DNA of 64,000 nucleotides from Lunularia cruciata (GCA_948567375.1 OX419759.1:55084593-55148592); one strand, 5' to 3'; counted from the stretch's first letter, positions 20,759 through 33,600 are shown. Made by a program: numbers and translations. Notes: generated by a model not told the origin, from the sequence alone.

Positions 20759-20945
20759 GGTGGTGCCCACATTTTTTGTTTTTTTCCAAAATAAAGGAGA
20801 AGAAGTGTATAGAGAAGTCAGAATGCGCCTGTATGGCCGAAGAAGGCGAAGAAAAGAGTCTTCGGGATGAAACCCGAGGTAAAGTGACTTTGGGTCATAA
20901 GACAAAGTACTCGAAAATGCCTTGTCAGCATACAACCCAAAGTAA

Positions 20946-20989
20946 ATTGTCTTCGTATCGGGGGGAGCTCAACCCGATGCGAAGACAAT
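20946..20989 (+). other. Hairpin in U3 of D 5' LTR
   Basis: ATTGTCTTCGTATCGGG pairs with CCCGATGCGAAGACAAT across a short loop with one mismatch. The 3' LTR copy is less perfect. Possibly a regulatory protein site or part of the repeated CTTCGGG motif family in this U3. Confidence 0.5.
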
Positions 20990-21144
20990 CTAATAACCTT
21001 TCGTTGGGGCGAGAAATTCAAGAAGGGACCGTTCAAAAACCGGTGGCCCATACATGCAAAGGTTGATTGACAGTGACAGGTGCATGCAGGAGGTGTGATT
21101 TCTCGGTAGAAACTCAAAGTGACAAAAGACGAAGAAGCGCAACT

Positions 21145-21151
21145 CTATAAA
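21145..21151 (+). promoter_or_regulatory. TATA box of D 5' LTR
   Basis: CTATAAAA-type box, conserved at about 31,072 in the 3' LTR. It would place the transcript start about 270 bp before the LTR ORF. Confidence 0.6.
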
Positions 21152-21454
21152 ACTTGAACTTGCAACAACAAAATGTCGAGTAATTTTCCTTCGCCGTAGA
21201 GAAGTTGTCTTGTAGGTGATCGTGGGAAGGGAAATAGAGTTGGAATCGTGTTAGTGCGCAAGGGAGAAGTCGTGAGAGTAAAATTGAGAGAGAGTGAGAA
21301 GGTAGAAGAGATGGGAGGAGGAAAGAAGAACTCCAAATTCGCAGTGAGAAATCATGCAATTTAGAGGTTGGATGTAGTTGCAAGGATCAAAGTCTTGAGC
21401 TGACTTTGGATCACGTTTCTGGCATGGAATTGGAATGTAAGCTTTCCAGGTTTC

Positions 21455-23748
21455 ATGACCGAAATCATCGAGAGCAAGTGTCTTGATGGACCCGAGGAAG
21501 AAGGGAAGAGAGGAAATCCGGCTCGCTGGACAGAGTCAGATTGGAGACTTGTACTCGGGAAGGAAGCAGGCTCAGAGCAGGGAGCCATGTTCTTGGGGAA
21601 GGGAGAGATAGCTCAAGAGACACAGGAGGTGAGAGATGCCTTCTCGTCAAAGAGGACGAAGAACGGGTATAAGGTTGAGAGCTACAAAGACCCTATGAAG
21701 AGAGGGATCGTGAGTGCACTAATGGCTATCCTGAAGCCGGAGCGAACCACTTATGTGATGAAACACCAAGCGGTGTTCTTCCACAAGCTTTTCGCAGGAG
21801 AACCAATCAATTAGGCGCGCTGTTTTCACGGGAGACAAGGCAAATGGTGTGGAATTTGCGGGATATGTCGCCTCCACACTACATCATGCCATTTGCAGCA
21901 CACTTCTACCTTGGGCTCAACTTGCTGAACTCGGCGGAGCGGACTTGGATGGTGTCGCACTTCCATCCTGATGTGCGAGAGGAAGTCGACGTCGAGGAGC
22001 AGCAATACATCCTACAGATCAGGAGCACTGATGACTACTATGCAAAGATGGAGAAGAACATGGAGGTCGTAGTGAGTACCCCAACTACAAAGAAGAGGGG
22101 TCGGCAAGGTGACGCCGAGGACATAAAGAAACCTCGGAAGACGCGGAGAGGCAACCCGAGTTGAGGTATGGTGGTAATTGAGTCGGAGGACAAAGACTCA
22201 GAAGGAGATGCCGAGCTCAAAACTGAAGACTCGGAACACGAGGAGGAGCCTGAGCTAACGCTGCAGAGTGGAGATACGAGTAGCGATAGTGATGAAGGTG
22301 GAGAAATGACATCGGCGCCAGTGGCTGAAGAATACAAAGAAGAAGTGCGAGCCCATATGGAAGCCGAAGACAACACACAGTTGGAAGACGAAGTAACTGT
22401 GCCCAAAGAGAAGAAGATCGCAGTACAACAAGGAGTTTGCTCGAGACATAAGGCAAAGTGTGAAGCGGGGCCAAGTAAGGCCAAAGAAGAGGTAAGTGAA
22501 AGCTCGAGAAGTGAGGCGTCGATTCCGATACAAAGACTATAGAGAAGAAGGCGAGTATCGGATGAACAAGAAGTACAAAGAGAAGTGGCTACACAAGAAG
22601 AAGTAACCCCGAGCAATGGAATGGAGTACCTGCGGGATGTGGTATGTCCTCTACTGATACATATGGAGCACAAGAAGAAGGAAATGCAGTCAACATGTCC
22701 GGAGGTAAAGACTGTATTGCAGGTGTTGGTGAGATTAGAAGAAGAAAACTCGGAGTTGAAGAAGAGTATAACCCGAGGTGAGGAGGAAAGGGAATTGCTG
22801 CGAGCGGAGGCAGTGGTGAGAAGTCAGGTAATTGAAGACCTCAAGAGGGAAGTAAGTTATCGAGAGGATCTTGTGAAGAAGAGTGACATAGCAAGGGAGA
22901 GACAAGTAGCGGAGTATGAAATCTTGAAGTAGCAGTTTGTTGATTCAAGAATAGAAGTAATCCATGCTATGGCAAGAGTAGCAGCGAAGGATCAAGAGCT
23001 CGATAGGGTGATGGAGAGTGTCGAGAAGAAGAAGCAAATCTGGCAATGAGAGTTGGCGGCATGATACTGAGAAGAAGACCGATTATGAGAGTTACTTCGT
23101 AATCAGGAGGAGAAGGTTGTACAGAAGGAGAAAGAGAAGGAGACGGTGAAAGCCGAGTTTGAGGCGGAGTTTTTGATGTACAAGGAGGACTGGGTTGCAG
23201 ATCAAGAGCAAGAGAGGAAGATGAGATTGGAGCCATTGAAGGAGATTGTCCTCAGGATGAACGCAATGTTGAGTACAGAGGCCGGTATTTGGATTGAGGA
23301 AACGAGGTTGCACGAGTTGAAATTGTTGGTGCAGGAGACGATGCGAAGACAGGCAAAAGATACAGATTTGAACGTGTTGTTGATAAGTCTCCGGACTCGT
23401 ATAGATAGGAAGATCCTAGAAGTAGAAGACAATATTGCAATTAGATTAGACTTAGTGAAAATATAGATAGAAAAGCTTTGGAAGCATGTTAGAGCAAAAC
23501 CCGAAGTAGATAACATAGGAGTACAAATGTCTTTGGAGTTACCATTGGAGACATTAGAGAAGAGTGGGTCAAGAGATGATGAGTTAGATAGATTACCCAC
23601 TAGTGGAATTTCAGATCAGGAAAGAGAATTGTTGGAATTAGTAGAAGAAGAAGAAAATATAAAACCCGGGGACAGAGTAGTTGGAAGTAAAGTTACTACG
23701 GGTTTGGGTTTGAAAGCCAAGGACAAAGTAGACATTGGATCGGAGTAG
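21455..23748 (+). pseudogene. Coiled-coil ORF inside D 5' LTR
   Basis: A homologue of 31379-33673, about 765 codons with a frameshift between 21,800 and 21,844 and several stops. The N-terminal 150 residues contain ILKPERTTYVMKHQAVFFHKL and NLLNSAERTWMVSHFHPDV. A Ser/Glu/Asp-rich acidic region with a basic KKRGRQ patch follows. The last 350 residues are Glu/Lys-rich with strong heptad character (EENSELKKSITRGEEER). No known enzyme. Position in the transcribed part of the LTR makes it the first ORF of the element RNA. Confidence 0.65.
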
Positions 23749-24529
23749 TAACAGTTTTGAGATATGAAGAGGTGCATTGTCATTTTGGATCTATAGGTTA
23801 GAAAAGTTATTGTAGAACGGTATAGTTGTTAGAATTGTTGATTGATTCACTACTTAAGAGTGGCATTCACAGTCAGCTATTGTTCAGTGCTCATTATTTC
23901 TGAGATTAGATAAAGCAAAGTGTTGTGAAGCAGTGCTCGTCGCTTGAGCTTGATTCCGAGTATCAACTTCGTGTCTATGTTTGTGAGTGTTTGGAGAAAT
24001 TTGAAGTGCAAGTTAGTGTGCTTGTTGGATGTTGGATTCTACAACCGTGATCTTCATTCTGTGTGTTTGATCCTAAGTGAAGTGCAATCAAAGCAATGCC
24101 TTGACAGATCTGAGAGGAGTTGTAGTGTTGGTAGTATTCTGCATTTGTGAGTGCAGTGCGAGGTTGATGTGAAGCAATTTCAATTGAGGAAGTTGTGCCT
24201 TCAGTGGACGGGTGGAACACAATTCTGAGGCAAAGTCATTTTGCAGTGAAGTGCCATTTTCGGGAGAGCCTAAATCATCACAATCAAGATTGTTTGGAAA
24301 GATTTGATGGAGTTGTGATTATGGAGTGTTAATTTGTGACAAGATTGTGAGTCAATGCTTGTTACTCTCTTCTGGGTGCGGTTTCTACCTAAGAGACTAA
24401 AGAAGAACTCAAGAAGAACTACATTGTTACTGTTTGACTTTGTATTTGACCAATTCTGACTTGTATCTCTGCGGGAACAAACTTTACTTACCCGATTACC
24501 GCAAAAGTGATATTTGCCGGGTTGTCACA
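23749..24529 (+). other. LTR region after the D LTR ORF
   Basis: About 780 bp of noncoding LTR (U5 side), repeated at 33674-34468. No convincing frame. Confidence 0.6.
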
Positions 24530-24536
24530 TGATTTT

Positions 24537-24554
24537 TGGCACCGCTGCCGGGGA
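24537..24554 (+). other. Primer binding site of D, tRNA-Asp type
   Basis: TGGCACCGCTGCCGGGGA lies 7 bases after the LTR. It resembles the TGGCGCCGTTGCCGGGGA site used by many plant Ty3/gypsy elements and complementary to the 3' end of tRNA-Asp, with two differences. Confidence 0.75.
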
Positions 24555-24617
24555 TAAAAATCTCGGAAGTGGAAGAATACAAAGCCAAATTCAAAATTGG
24601 GTATCAATGCAATATGA

Positions 24618-26560
24618 ATGTCTGCATTGAGAGAACAACGGGAAGAGAGAGCTCGAAGACAAGCACTTCAGCATGGAGAAGACGAACGTCTGAACATCCC
24701 ATCCACTGTTGACTAAACTGAACAAGAGGCGTTGGATTTTCAACTCCTTCACAAAGTGCAAGAAGCCTTGCGAGATTTTGACCACAAGAAACACGAAGGT
24801 GGTTGGCAAGGCTACTTCGCATCTCCCTCTTCGTCCAAGAAGAAGAAAGAATCGAGTGGGCAAACATATGCATTGCGGCCCATTACACCGACTTCCCCTA
24901 GAGCTGTAAAGGAAGTTGTGTCCTTGAAGAACTTTGTTTGAGAAAAGACAGCACGCACACTTACTAAAGACGAGTGTCAACATCTTCTACGAACGATTCC
25001 TCGGTTGTCCCGAAGGAATTTTGAAGAACCAATCAAAGGTGTTGATCCTAAATCTTCCACTCGGGTTGAAGTCGACACCCCCATAGCAAAAATTGTCACA
25101 GAAGACCCCACCTTGAATTTGACAAATTGGAATCCCTTGGTTGACAACACGACGTCAATACCAACCAATCCTTTAGTTCCATCAAGTTCAACACTACCTC
25201 AGCCGATCCCAATGCATCAAACGATGACTTTGCTGCCTATCACCCGACACGCTTATCAGAAGTACAAGGGGACAGAACAAGACAAAGACCCCGATGAATT
25301 CATTGAAGAATTCAAAGTCATCTCCTTTGCTAACAAGGAGCATGACTCGGCGGATTGACTAAGAGTATGTGACCAAAAGAAAGACTCCAAAAGAAAGCTC
25401 GGATCTGGTACACCCATGTGACCCAGAAGGGGTTTGTACCAGCGGACTGGGCAGACTTGAGAAACAACTTCCTGGAATGATTCCGGGAGGTTGATTACGA
25501 CACGAGTGTCTTCACGGCACTCAATGATTTAGACCGAGGTAAGAAGGAGAAGTTGGGAGACTACTGTGAGCGGTTCATGGCCCTATTGAACCGAGTTCCT
25601 AAGCAATCGGGGGTGGTGGGTTACTCCGATGCCCAAGCCATTACCTGGTTCCTCGGGGGACTGTCACCAGAGATACGAATCTTTGCAAGGGAGAGGAATG
25701 TAACTTCCCTAGACAAAGTACTCAAACATGTCGCTTGTTACGAGGCGGCCCACTCTCACTTTGCCAGTAACCGGAGAAATCAAGAGAAGAAAGGCAAGAA
25801 GCCCAGAAGGAGAGCTTCATGCAGTACATCCCCTTCTTTGGACAAATCCTCCACGTCTTCGAGCTCTTCTTTGGAATCCAGAGAAGAATCAAAGCCAAGA
25901 TGAGTCAGAAGATGTGGAGGCAAGAAACCAGTGACTCCTCCAGCAAAGAGTGTAAATAAGGCGGATACCAAGCTGGATACCCTCATCAAGGAGTTTTCAG
26001 ATTTCAAGATCCAGATGATTGGGACCAAAGACCAAAGGAAGGCCCCAACATCTGGGAGATTGAATGTATGGTGCACCACATGTGGCAAATTAGGCCACGC
26101 CAACACAGAATGCAATACTCGTAATGCATTCTCGGTGTAGCAAATTGATTGGGTTCCGAGATGTAACCAAGAGGAGGACGAAGAGGCTGTGTACCAAACG
26201 CAAGAAGTACAGCCTCAAGTGAGCACATCGTATCAAGGTCCGAGGTTTGGACCCAGGGAGTATAACCCCAATGCTCCTCCACAAAGACCACCAATGAGCA
26301 ACCAAAATCGGCCTCAGAATGTTGCACCCGGAGCTTGTTATAATTGTGGCTCGATGGGACATTGGTCTCCAAACTATCTCAAGCCAAGAAGGCAAATTGG
26401 GTACGTTCCCCTATGCGGAAATTGTAAAGGATGAGGCATACGGGCAACCAATGTCCTCACCCACCGAACCTGAAGCCACCTGTAAAGTATGTACAGACCC
26501 CCACTAAGGGTGCAACACTTCAGCCAAAGGGGGATACTAATGTAAATTGCATCACTCTTG
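24618..26560 (+). pseudogene. gag of element D
   Basis: The likely start is ATG 24618 (MSALREQREERARRQAL). The frame carries stops at 24711 and 24939 and shifts near 25,370. The capsid-like block is at 25,553-25,790 (LGDYCERFMALLNRVP, ITWFLGGLSPEIRIFARE). Three zinc knuckles follow: CTTCGKLGHANTEC (about 26,070), CYNCGSMGHWSPNY with the last Cys lost (about 26,340), and CGNCKG followed by GHTGNQC (about 26,420-26,450). Three knuckles are more than the usual one or two. Confidence 0.8.
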
Positions 26561-27546
26561 AGGAAGAAAGACCTCAAGAAGGGAGTCCGGCCTCGGAAGG
26601 AGAATGGCCGGACCTTGAAATTTTGAAAGTTGAGACACGCTCCAGCAAGAAGAAGCGTGATCCCGAAGAACCGAGTACGACCTCATCATCTTCCAGAAAG
26701 GCAAAGAGACTGCGCCCAAAGGCAATTCTTTCTGCCAAGGAGGAAAAGATCCTCGCAAAAGCCAAAGCTAAAGCCCTGCAAAAAGAACTAAAGGAGGCAT
26801 TACTTAGGACTCGGGAACTGAGTTTGGAAGAGGAGACAAAGACGAAGTCCCCAGTTTTTCTGGCGGACATCCGATCCGAAGTAAAGGGTCTGATCCAAGC
26901 CGAGGTGGGTCAACCTGAGGAACCTCGGGTTAAGGCCATTAGCAAGCCCGTCACCATTTTGAAGTGTCCCAAAGTCCAAAGGGAACATGGAGAGACTTCG
27001 GACCCAAAGCCAAAGGTAAAGACGATCAAATTGGGAGGAGTTCCCCAATATGATATTGTAGCAGATCTGGCAGCCACAAATGCCAACGTTACATTCAAGC
27101 AATTGTGGGAAGATAACAAGCTGTACAAGAGGCAGCTGAATTTGGCCCTCAAGAAGGTGAGGTTGATGTCAAAGAAGGACCTGCCTGCTATCTATCGTAT
27201 TGAGCAAGAAGATTTGGGATCTCCCAAGGTAGACGTGGAGATTGCAAGGTGCATGATCACATCGATACCCATTGACTCTGGGTCCGGTGTGAATGTCATG
27301 ACCGAAGATACTGCGAATCGACTCAAGTATCACATGTTTGAACCAACACCCCGAGTGTTGAAGTTTGCAGACCAAACCAGGAGACGGCCATTGGGCATGC
27401 TGTCAAACATCACCACGATCATTGGAGGGGTACCCTTCAAGTTGAATTACATCATGTTGCGACCAGTGACAAAGACTGGTTACTCTCTGTTGATCGGCAA
27501 ACCCTGGTTTTACAGTGCCCAAGTTGTGGTGGATTGGCACCAGTAG
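26561..27546 (+). pseudogene. Lys/Glu-rich linker and aspartic protease of element D
   Basis: One 371-codon frame (26431-27546). A charged, probably helical linker (AKAKAKALQKELKEALLRTRE) is followed by the retropepsin site IPIDSGSGVNVMTEDTANRL at about 27,265 and the C-terminal YSLLIGKPWFYSAQ block. Catalytic Asp retained. Confidence 0.85.
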
Positions 27547-27588
27547 AAGTTAAGATTCAAGGACATTTGGTCCAAAGATCAGAAGCTG

Positions 27589-27963
27589 GTGACTATGAGT
27601 TGGACAAAAGTTCCCCACCTCGGGGAAACAAGTTTGTCGGAAGAGGAGGATGAATCCAAAGACTCATCATCTTCGTCCTTAGACAAATCCAAAGACGAAG
27701 TCCAAGTTAATTACTTGGAATGCTACGAGGTGGATGTTGAAGACGAAGACCCATATGACCTCGCCTCGGGTGAATCTGACTTGGAGGAAGGGGGTTTGAT
27801 GGCAGCTCGCCTCGGGTTAAGCCGAGTAAGCCACATTAAAGGAGTCATCAACCCCGATGACTGTCAAGATGTTTTATTAACTGAAGGAAAAATTTTGAAA
27901 ATCTCAAAGACAGTCACTTCGGAGGAGTTGGTAGGATACACTGCCCTGTTTATAGAATTCTAG
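27589..27963 (+). pseudogene. Protease-RT acidic linker of element D
   Basis: A 125-codon frame rich in Asp, Glu and Ser (SLSEEEDESKDSSSSSLDKS), ending ELVGYTALFIEF before a TAG, then DIFAWS-type sequence typical of the approach to RT. Confidence 0.6.
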
Positions 27964-28730
27964 GATATATTTGCCTGGTCGATTGATCAAATGCCGGGTA
28001 TTCCACAAGAATTTGGAGAACATCGGATTGATCTGGTTGAAGGTGCAGTTCCGGTTCGGCAATGGCAATACCGCTTGAACCCAAAGTACTCGTTGTTGGT
28101 GAAAGATGAAATTGATAAGTACTTAGGAGCCGGAATCATCTTCCCTGTCTTAAGTAGTGAATGGGTTTCCCCCATTGTCATTGTCCCGAAGAAGAAAATG
28201 GGGAAGATCCGAGTGTGCCAAGACTTTTGGAAAGGAAAGATCATCATCCCTTGCCTTTTACCGATACAATTTTAGATCAGGTAGCTGTGCATCCTTGTTA
28301 TAGTTTTCTTGATGGATTTTCAGGGTACAATCAAGTATCCATTTGAGAAGAAGACAAGGATAAAACTACATTCACGACCGATTGGAGCACTTTTGCTTAC
28401 AATCAAATGCCCTTTGGGTTGTGTAATGCTCCCGCTACTTTTCAACAGATGATGAATTCAATCTTCAAAGATTTCCTGTGCAAATTTGTGGAAGTTTTCA
28501 TTGATGACTTTTGTGTGTTTGGGCAAAGAGATGTACATTTAGATTACCTCCGCCAAATGTTTGAAAGGTGTCGTTTTTCCGGCTTGTCATTACACCCAGA
28601 GAAGTGCTTCTTCGCAATGAAGGAGGGCATTCTTCTGGGGCATCGGGTGTCAAGCCGAGGTATTGAAGTTGATGTTGAGAAGGTCAAGATAATCATAGCT
28701 TTGGAATCCCCAAAGAACATCCGGAGCTGA
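27964..28730 (+). pseudogene. Reverse transcriptase of element D
   Basis: MPGIPQEFGEHRIDL, SSEWVSPIVIVPKKK, then a frameshift near 28,230, LDGFSGYNQVSI, MPFGLCNAPATFQQMMN and catalytic FIDDFCVFG, LHPEKCFFAM. Catalytic Asp residues are present. Confidence 0.9.
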
Positions 28731-29290
28731 GAGCCTTCTTGGGATATGTCGGATATTATAGACGCTTCGTGTCAAACTATGCAGTGCTTGCTGCACCACT
28801 TACAAAGCTTTTGAAGAAATCCGAAGACTATCTATGGGAAGCAAATCAAGAAGAAGCTTTCTAGGTGTTGAAGAAGAAGCTGGTTGAAGCACCAGTTATG
28901 AGGGCCCCGAATTGGGACGTCCCTTTTCATGTATATGTGGACACTTCGTCCATGGCCATCGGAGTTGTCTTAAGTCAGAAGGACAAAAAGAAGAAGGACT
29001 ACCCAATATATTATGCCAGCCGACAACTTTCAGTTTCTGAAAAGAACTATTCGACGACTAAAAGAGAAGCACTCAGAATAGTGTATGCCTGCAAGAAATT
29101 TTGTCATTATTTGTTGGGGTATGAGTTTGTCTTCTATGTTGACCATTACGCATTGCAACATTTGGTCAAGAAGGCAGATTTATCCAGGTGAATTGCAAGA
29201 TGGATCTTGTTGTTACAAGAATTCACGTATATTGTACAAGTAAGGAAGGGAGCTTCGCATTCGAATGCGGACTTCCTGTCCAGGTTAGAA
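28731..29290 (+). pseudogene. RNase H of element D
   Basis: Connection GYYRRF (about 28,755), then FHVYVDTSSMAIGVVLSQKD, YYASRQLSVSEKNYSTTKRE, CKKFCHYLLGYEFVFYVDH, then after a TGA IARWILLLQEFTYIVQVRKG and ADFLSR. The complete RNase H order is present with one stop. Confidence 0.88.
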
Positions 29291-30597
29291 ACTCAAGACC
29301 AGGAGTGGGAAATTGACGATCGGTTCCCTAACGAAGAGTTGTATCACCTATCAGCAATGCAAAGTACGAGGTATGCAGCTGAATATCATTATCTGAATAC
29401 TCTCCATTGTCCTGAGGAGATGGACCCGGAACAGCAGGCAGTCTTTCTCAGGAAAATGGGGCCGTACCAGCTTAAACACAACATTTTATTTTAAGATGGG
29501 CAAAGACAAAGTACTTTGGCGATGCTTGGAGTCATACGAAGTAGGAGGAGTGATTGAATCTTTACACTCCAAAGCATTGGGAGGACACTATGCTCTGAAG
29601 AATATTGTAAAGAAAATTCTTTCGGTAGGGTATTGGTGGCCTACAATGTACAAAGACGTGCATGCTCATATCCAAAGTTGTGATGCTTGTCAGAGAACGG
29701 GGAAGCCAACGGCTACTTCTCAATGGCCTTTGAGACCAATTTTGCCTTTGGCCCTATTTGAGAAATGGGGGATTGATTTTGTGGGTCCCATTCAACCAGT
29801 GATCCGAGTCACAAGAAAGCGATACATTTTGGTTTGCATTGACTATGCTACCAAGATGGTCAAGCTGAAGCAACTCGCAGAGATGATGCTAAAATTGTGG
29901 TGGAATTCTTCTTTCGAAACATCATCTCCCGATATAGGTGTCCTTTGGAATTGGTCAGTGACCGAGGAACATATTTTTTGAACTCTGTAATGGAGGCATT
30001 AACCAAGTACTTTCAGATTAAACATCGGAAGACGACTCCTTATAACCCAAAAGCAAATGGCTTAACAGAAAAAGCGAATGGGTTACTTTGCAAAATTTTG
30101 AATAAGGTGACTGTCAATTATGCCTATGACTGGGATACAAAATTACCAGCCACGTTGTGGGCATATTGAACAACAGAAAAGATTACAACCAAACAAACTC
30201 CATACTTCTTGACATATGGCTTGCATCCCATACTGCCAATTGAATTTGAAGTTCCGACATATCGGGTTCTTTGCGAAGAAAGAATGTCGGAAGAGGAAAG
30301 TCAGGATCTTCGGATTCATCAACTGATGTGGTTAGAAGAGAAAAGAGACGATGCAATGCAAAGCACGAAAGAAGTACAAGCACAGAGGAAAGTCAAGCAC
30401 GATAAGAGAATCAAGCCTGTGGCTGTACGTGAAGGGGATTTGGTTTTGTTATATGACAATCGCCAAATATTTTTTCTAGGCAAGTTGCATTTAAGATGGA
30501 TGGGTCCCTATCGAGTTCTTCATCTTTACAAAAATGGGTCCATGCAGCTTGTAGACTTGGAAGGTAATCCTTTTGCCACTCGAGTAAACGGGTGAAG
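29291..30597 (+). pseudogene. Integrase of element D
   Basis: Zinc region HSKALGGHYALKNIV and CDACQRTGK. Core with WGIDFVGPI (first Asp), ELVSDRGTYF (second Asp) and NGLTEKANGLL, where the Glu is retained. Frameshift near 29,890 and a TGA near 30,168. C-terminal part ends LHLRWMGPYRVLHLYKNGS. No chromodomain or PHD finger follows; the frame ends before the polypurine tract. Confidence 0.85.
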
Positions 30598-30671
30598 AGT
30601 TTGGAGATATTGGACCATAGACTCGGAAGTTTCTAAGACACCCGAGGTCTATGTTCGCAGGGACACTCACA

Positions 30672-30687
30672 TTTGAGGGAGGGGGTA
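30672..30687 (+). other. Polypurine tract of element D
   Basis: GAGGGAGGGGGTA directly before the 3' LTR start TGTGGTGC. Confidence 0.75.
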
Positions 30688-33600
30688 TGTGGTGCCCACA
30701 TTTTTTGTTTTTTTCCAAAATAAAGGAGAAGAAGTGTATAGAGAAGTCGGATTGCACCTGTATGGCCAAAGAAGGTGAAGAAAAGAGTCTTCGGGATGAA
30801 ACCCAAGGTAAAGTGACTTCGGGTCATAAGGCAAAGTACTCGGGAATGCCCTGTCAACATACAACCCGAAGTAAATTGTCTTCGTATCGGGGAAAGCTCA
30901 ACCCAACACGAAGACAGTCTAACAACCTTTTGTCAAGGTGAGAAACTCAAGAAGGGACCGTTCAAAAACCGGCGGCCCAATCAACCTTTGCGTTGATTGG
31001 GTTGATTGACAGTGACAGGTGCATGCAGGAGGTGTGATTTCTCGGTAGAAAGACGAAGAAGCACAACTCTATAAAAATCGAACTTGCAACGATGAAATGT
31101 TGAGTAATTTTCCTTCGCCATTGAGAAGTTATCTTGTAGGTGATTGTGGGAAGGGAAATAGAGTTGGAATTGTGTTAGTGCGCAAGGGAGAAGTCGCGAG
31201 AGTAAAATTGAGAGAGAGTGAGAAGGTAGAAGAGATGGGAGGAAGAAAGAAGAACTCCAAATTTGTAGTGAGAAATCATGCGATTCGGAGGTTGGATGTA
31301 GTTGCAAGGATCAAAGTCTTGAGCTGACTTTGGATCACATTTCTGGCATGGAACTAGAATGTAAGCTTTCCAGGTTTCATGACTGAAATCATCAAGAGCA
31401 AGTGTCTCGATGGACCCGAGGAAGAAGGGAAGAGAGGAAATCCGGCTCGCAGGACAAAGTCGGATTCAAGACTTGTACTCGGGAAGGAAGTAGGCTCGGA
31501 GCAGGGAGCCACGTTCTTGGGGAAGGGAGAGATAGCTCAAGAGACCCAGGAGGTGAGAGATGCCTTCTTGTCAAAGAGGACAAAGAACGGGTATAAGGTT
31601 GAGAGCTAGAAAGACCCTATGAAGAGAGGGATCGTGAGTGCACTAATGGCTATCCTGAAGCCGGAGCGAACCACTTATGTGATGAAACACCAAGCGGTGT
31701 TCTTTCACAAGCTTTTCGCAGGAGAACCAATCAATTAGGCGCGGTGTTTTCATGGGAGAACGAGGCAGATGGTGTGGAATTTGCGGGATAAGTCGCCTCC
31801 ACACTACATCGTGCTGTTTGTAGCACACTTCTACCTTGGGCTCAACTTGCTGAACTTGACGGAGCGGACTTGGATGGTGTCGCACTTCCATCTTGATGTG
31901 CGAGAGGAAGTCGACGTCGAGGAGCAGCAATACATCCTACAGATCAGGAGCACTAATGACTACTATGCAAAAACGGAAAAGAACGTGGAGGTCGCTGTGA
32001 GTACCCCGACTACAAAGAAGAGGGGTCGGCAAGGTGACGCCGAGGACATAAAGAAACCTCGGAAGACACGGAGAGGCAACCTGAGGCAAGGTATGGTGGT
32101 AATTGAGTCGGAGGACGAAAACTCAGAAGGAGATGCTGAGCTCAAAACTGAAGACTCGGAACACGAGGAGGAGCGTGAGCTAATGCTGCAGAGTGGAGAT
32201 ATGAGTACTGATAGTGATGAAGGTGGAGAAATGACATCGGCACCAGTGGCTGAAGAATATGAAGAAGAAGTGCGAGCCGAGATGGAAGCCAAAGACAACA
32301 CACAGTTGGAAGACAAAGTAACTGTGCCCGAAGAGAAGAAGATCACAGTACAACAAGGAGTTCGCTCCAGACGTAAGGTGAAATGTGAAGCGGGGCCGAG
32401 TAAGGCCAAAGAAGAGGTAAGTGAAAGCTTGGGAAGTGAGGTGTCGATTCCGATACAAAGACTACAGAGAAGAAGGCAAGTATCGGATGAACAAGAAGTA
32501 CGAAGAGAAGTGGCCATACAAGAAGAAGTAACCCCGAGTGATGGAGTGGAGTACCTGCGGGATGTGGTATGTCCTCTACTGATATAGATGGAGCACAAGA
32601 AGAAGGAAATGCAGTCGCCATGTCCGGAGGTAAAGACTGTATTGCAGGTGTTGGCAAGATTAGAAGAAGAAAACTCGGAGTTGAAGAAGAGTATAACCCG
32701 AGGTGAGGAGGAAAGGGAAGTGCTGCAAGCGAAGGCAGTGGTGAGAAGTCAGGTAATTGAAGACCTCAAGAGGGAAGTAAGTTATCGAGAGGATCTTGTG
32801 AAGAAGAGTGACATAGCAAGGGAGAAACAAGTAGCGGAGTATGAAATCTTGAAGCAGCAGTTTGCTGATTCAAGAATAGAAGTAATCCATGCTATGGCAA
32901 GAGTAGCAGCGAAGGATCAAGAGCTCGATAGGATGATGGAGAGTGTCGAGGAGAAGAAGCAACTTTGGCAACGAGAGTTGGCGGCACGATACCGAGAACA
33001 AGACCAATTATGAGAGTTACTTCATAATCAGGAGGAGAAGGTTGTACAGAAGGAGAAAGAGAAGGAGATAGTGAAAGCCGAGTTGGAAGCGGAGTTGGCG
33101 ATGTACAGGGAGGACTGGCTTGCATATCAAGAGCAAGAGAGGAAGATGAGATTGGAGCCATTGAAGGAGATTGTCCTCAAGATGAACGCAATGTTGAGTA
33201 CAGAGGCCGACGTTCGGATTGACGAAACAAGGTTGCACAAGTTGAAATTGTTGGTGTAGGAGACAATGCAAAGACAGGTGAAAGATACAGATTTGAACGT
33301 GTTGTTGATAAGTCTCCGGACTCGTGTAGATAGGAAGATCCTAGAAGTAGAAGACAATATTGCGATTAGATTAGACTTAGTGAAAATATAGATAGAAAAG
33401 CTTCGGAAGGATGTTAGAGCAAAATCCGAAGTAGATAACATAGGAGTACAAATGTCTTTGGAGTTACCATTGGAGACATTAGAGAAGAGTGGGTCGGGAG
33501 ATGAGGAGTTAGATAGATTACCCACTAGTGGAATTTCAGATCAGGAAAGAGAATTGTTGGAATTAGTAGAAGAAGAAGAAAACATAAAACCCGGGGACAG

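Larger units (their letters stand above)
20759..24529 (+). repeat. 5' LTR of element D
   Basis: 3,771 bp, ending GTTGTCACA. The first base is G where the 3' copy has T (GG versus TG). The region upstream of the TATA box (TATAAAA near 21,147) is about 390 bp and contains several inverted ACCCGAAG/CTTCGGGT motifs. Most of the LTR lies downstream of the TATA box and so would be transcribed as the leader. Confidence 0.92.

Noticed and set aside
21114-21383. Ser/Leu/Pro-rich minus frame near the D promoter
   Set aside because: Opposite strand of a purine-rich leader (GAGAGAGTGAGAAGG); composition artefact.
22038-22673. A 211-residue Ser/Thr/Leu-rich minus-strand frame in the D LTR, with a similar one at 31963-32598
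   Set aside because: It is the reverse-strand image of the coiled-coil ORF, whose Glu/Lys codons give Ser/Leu on the opposite strand; no domain and no start context.
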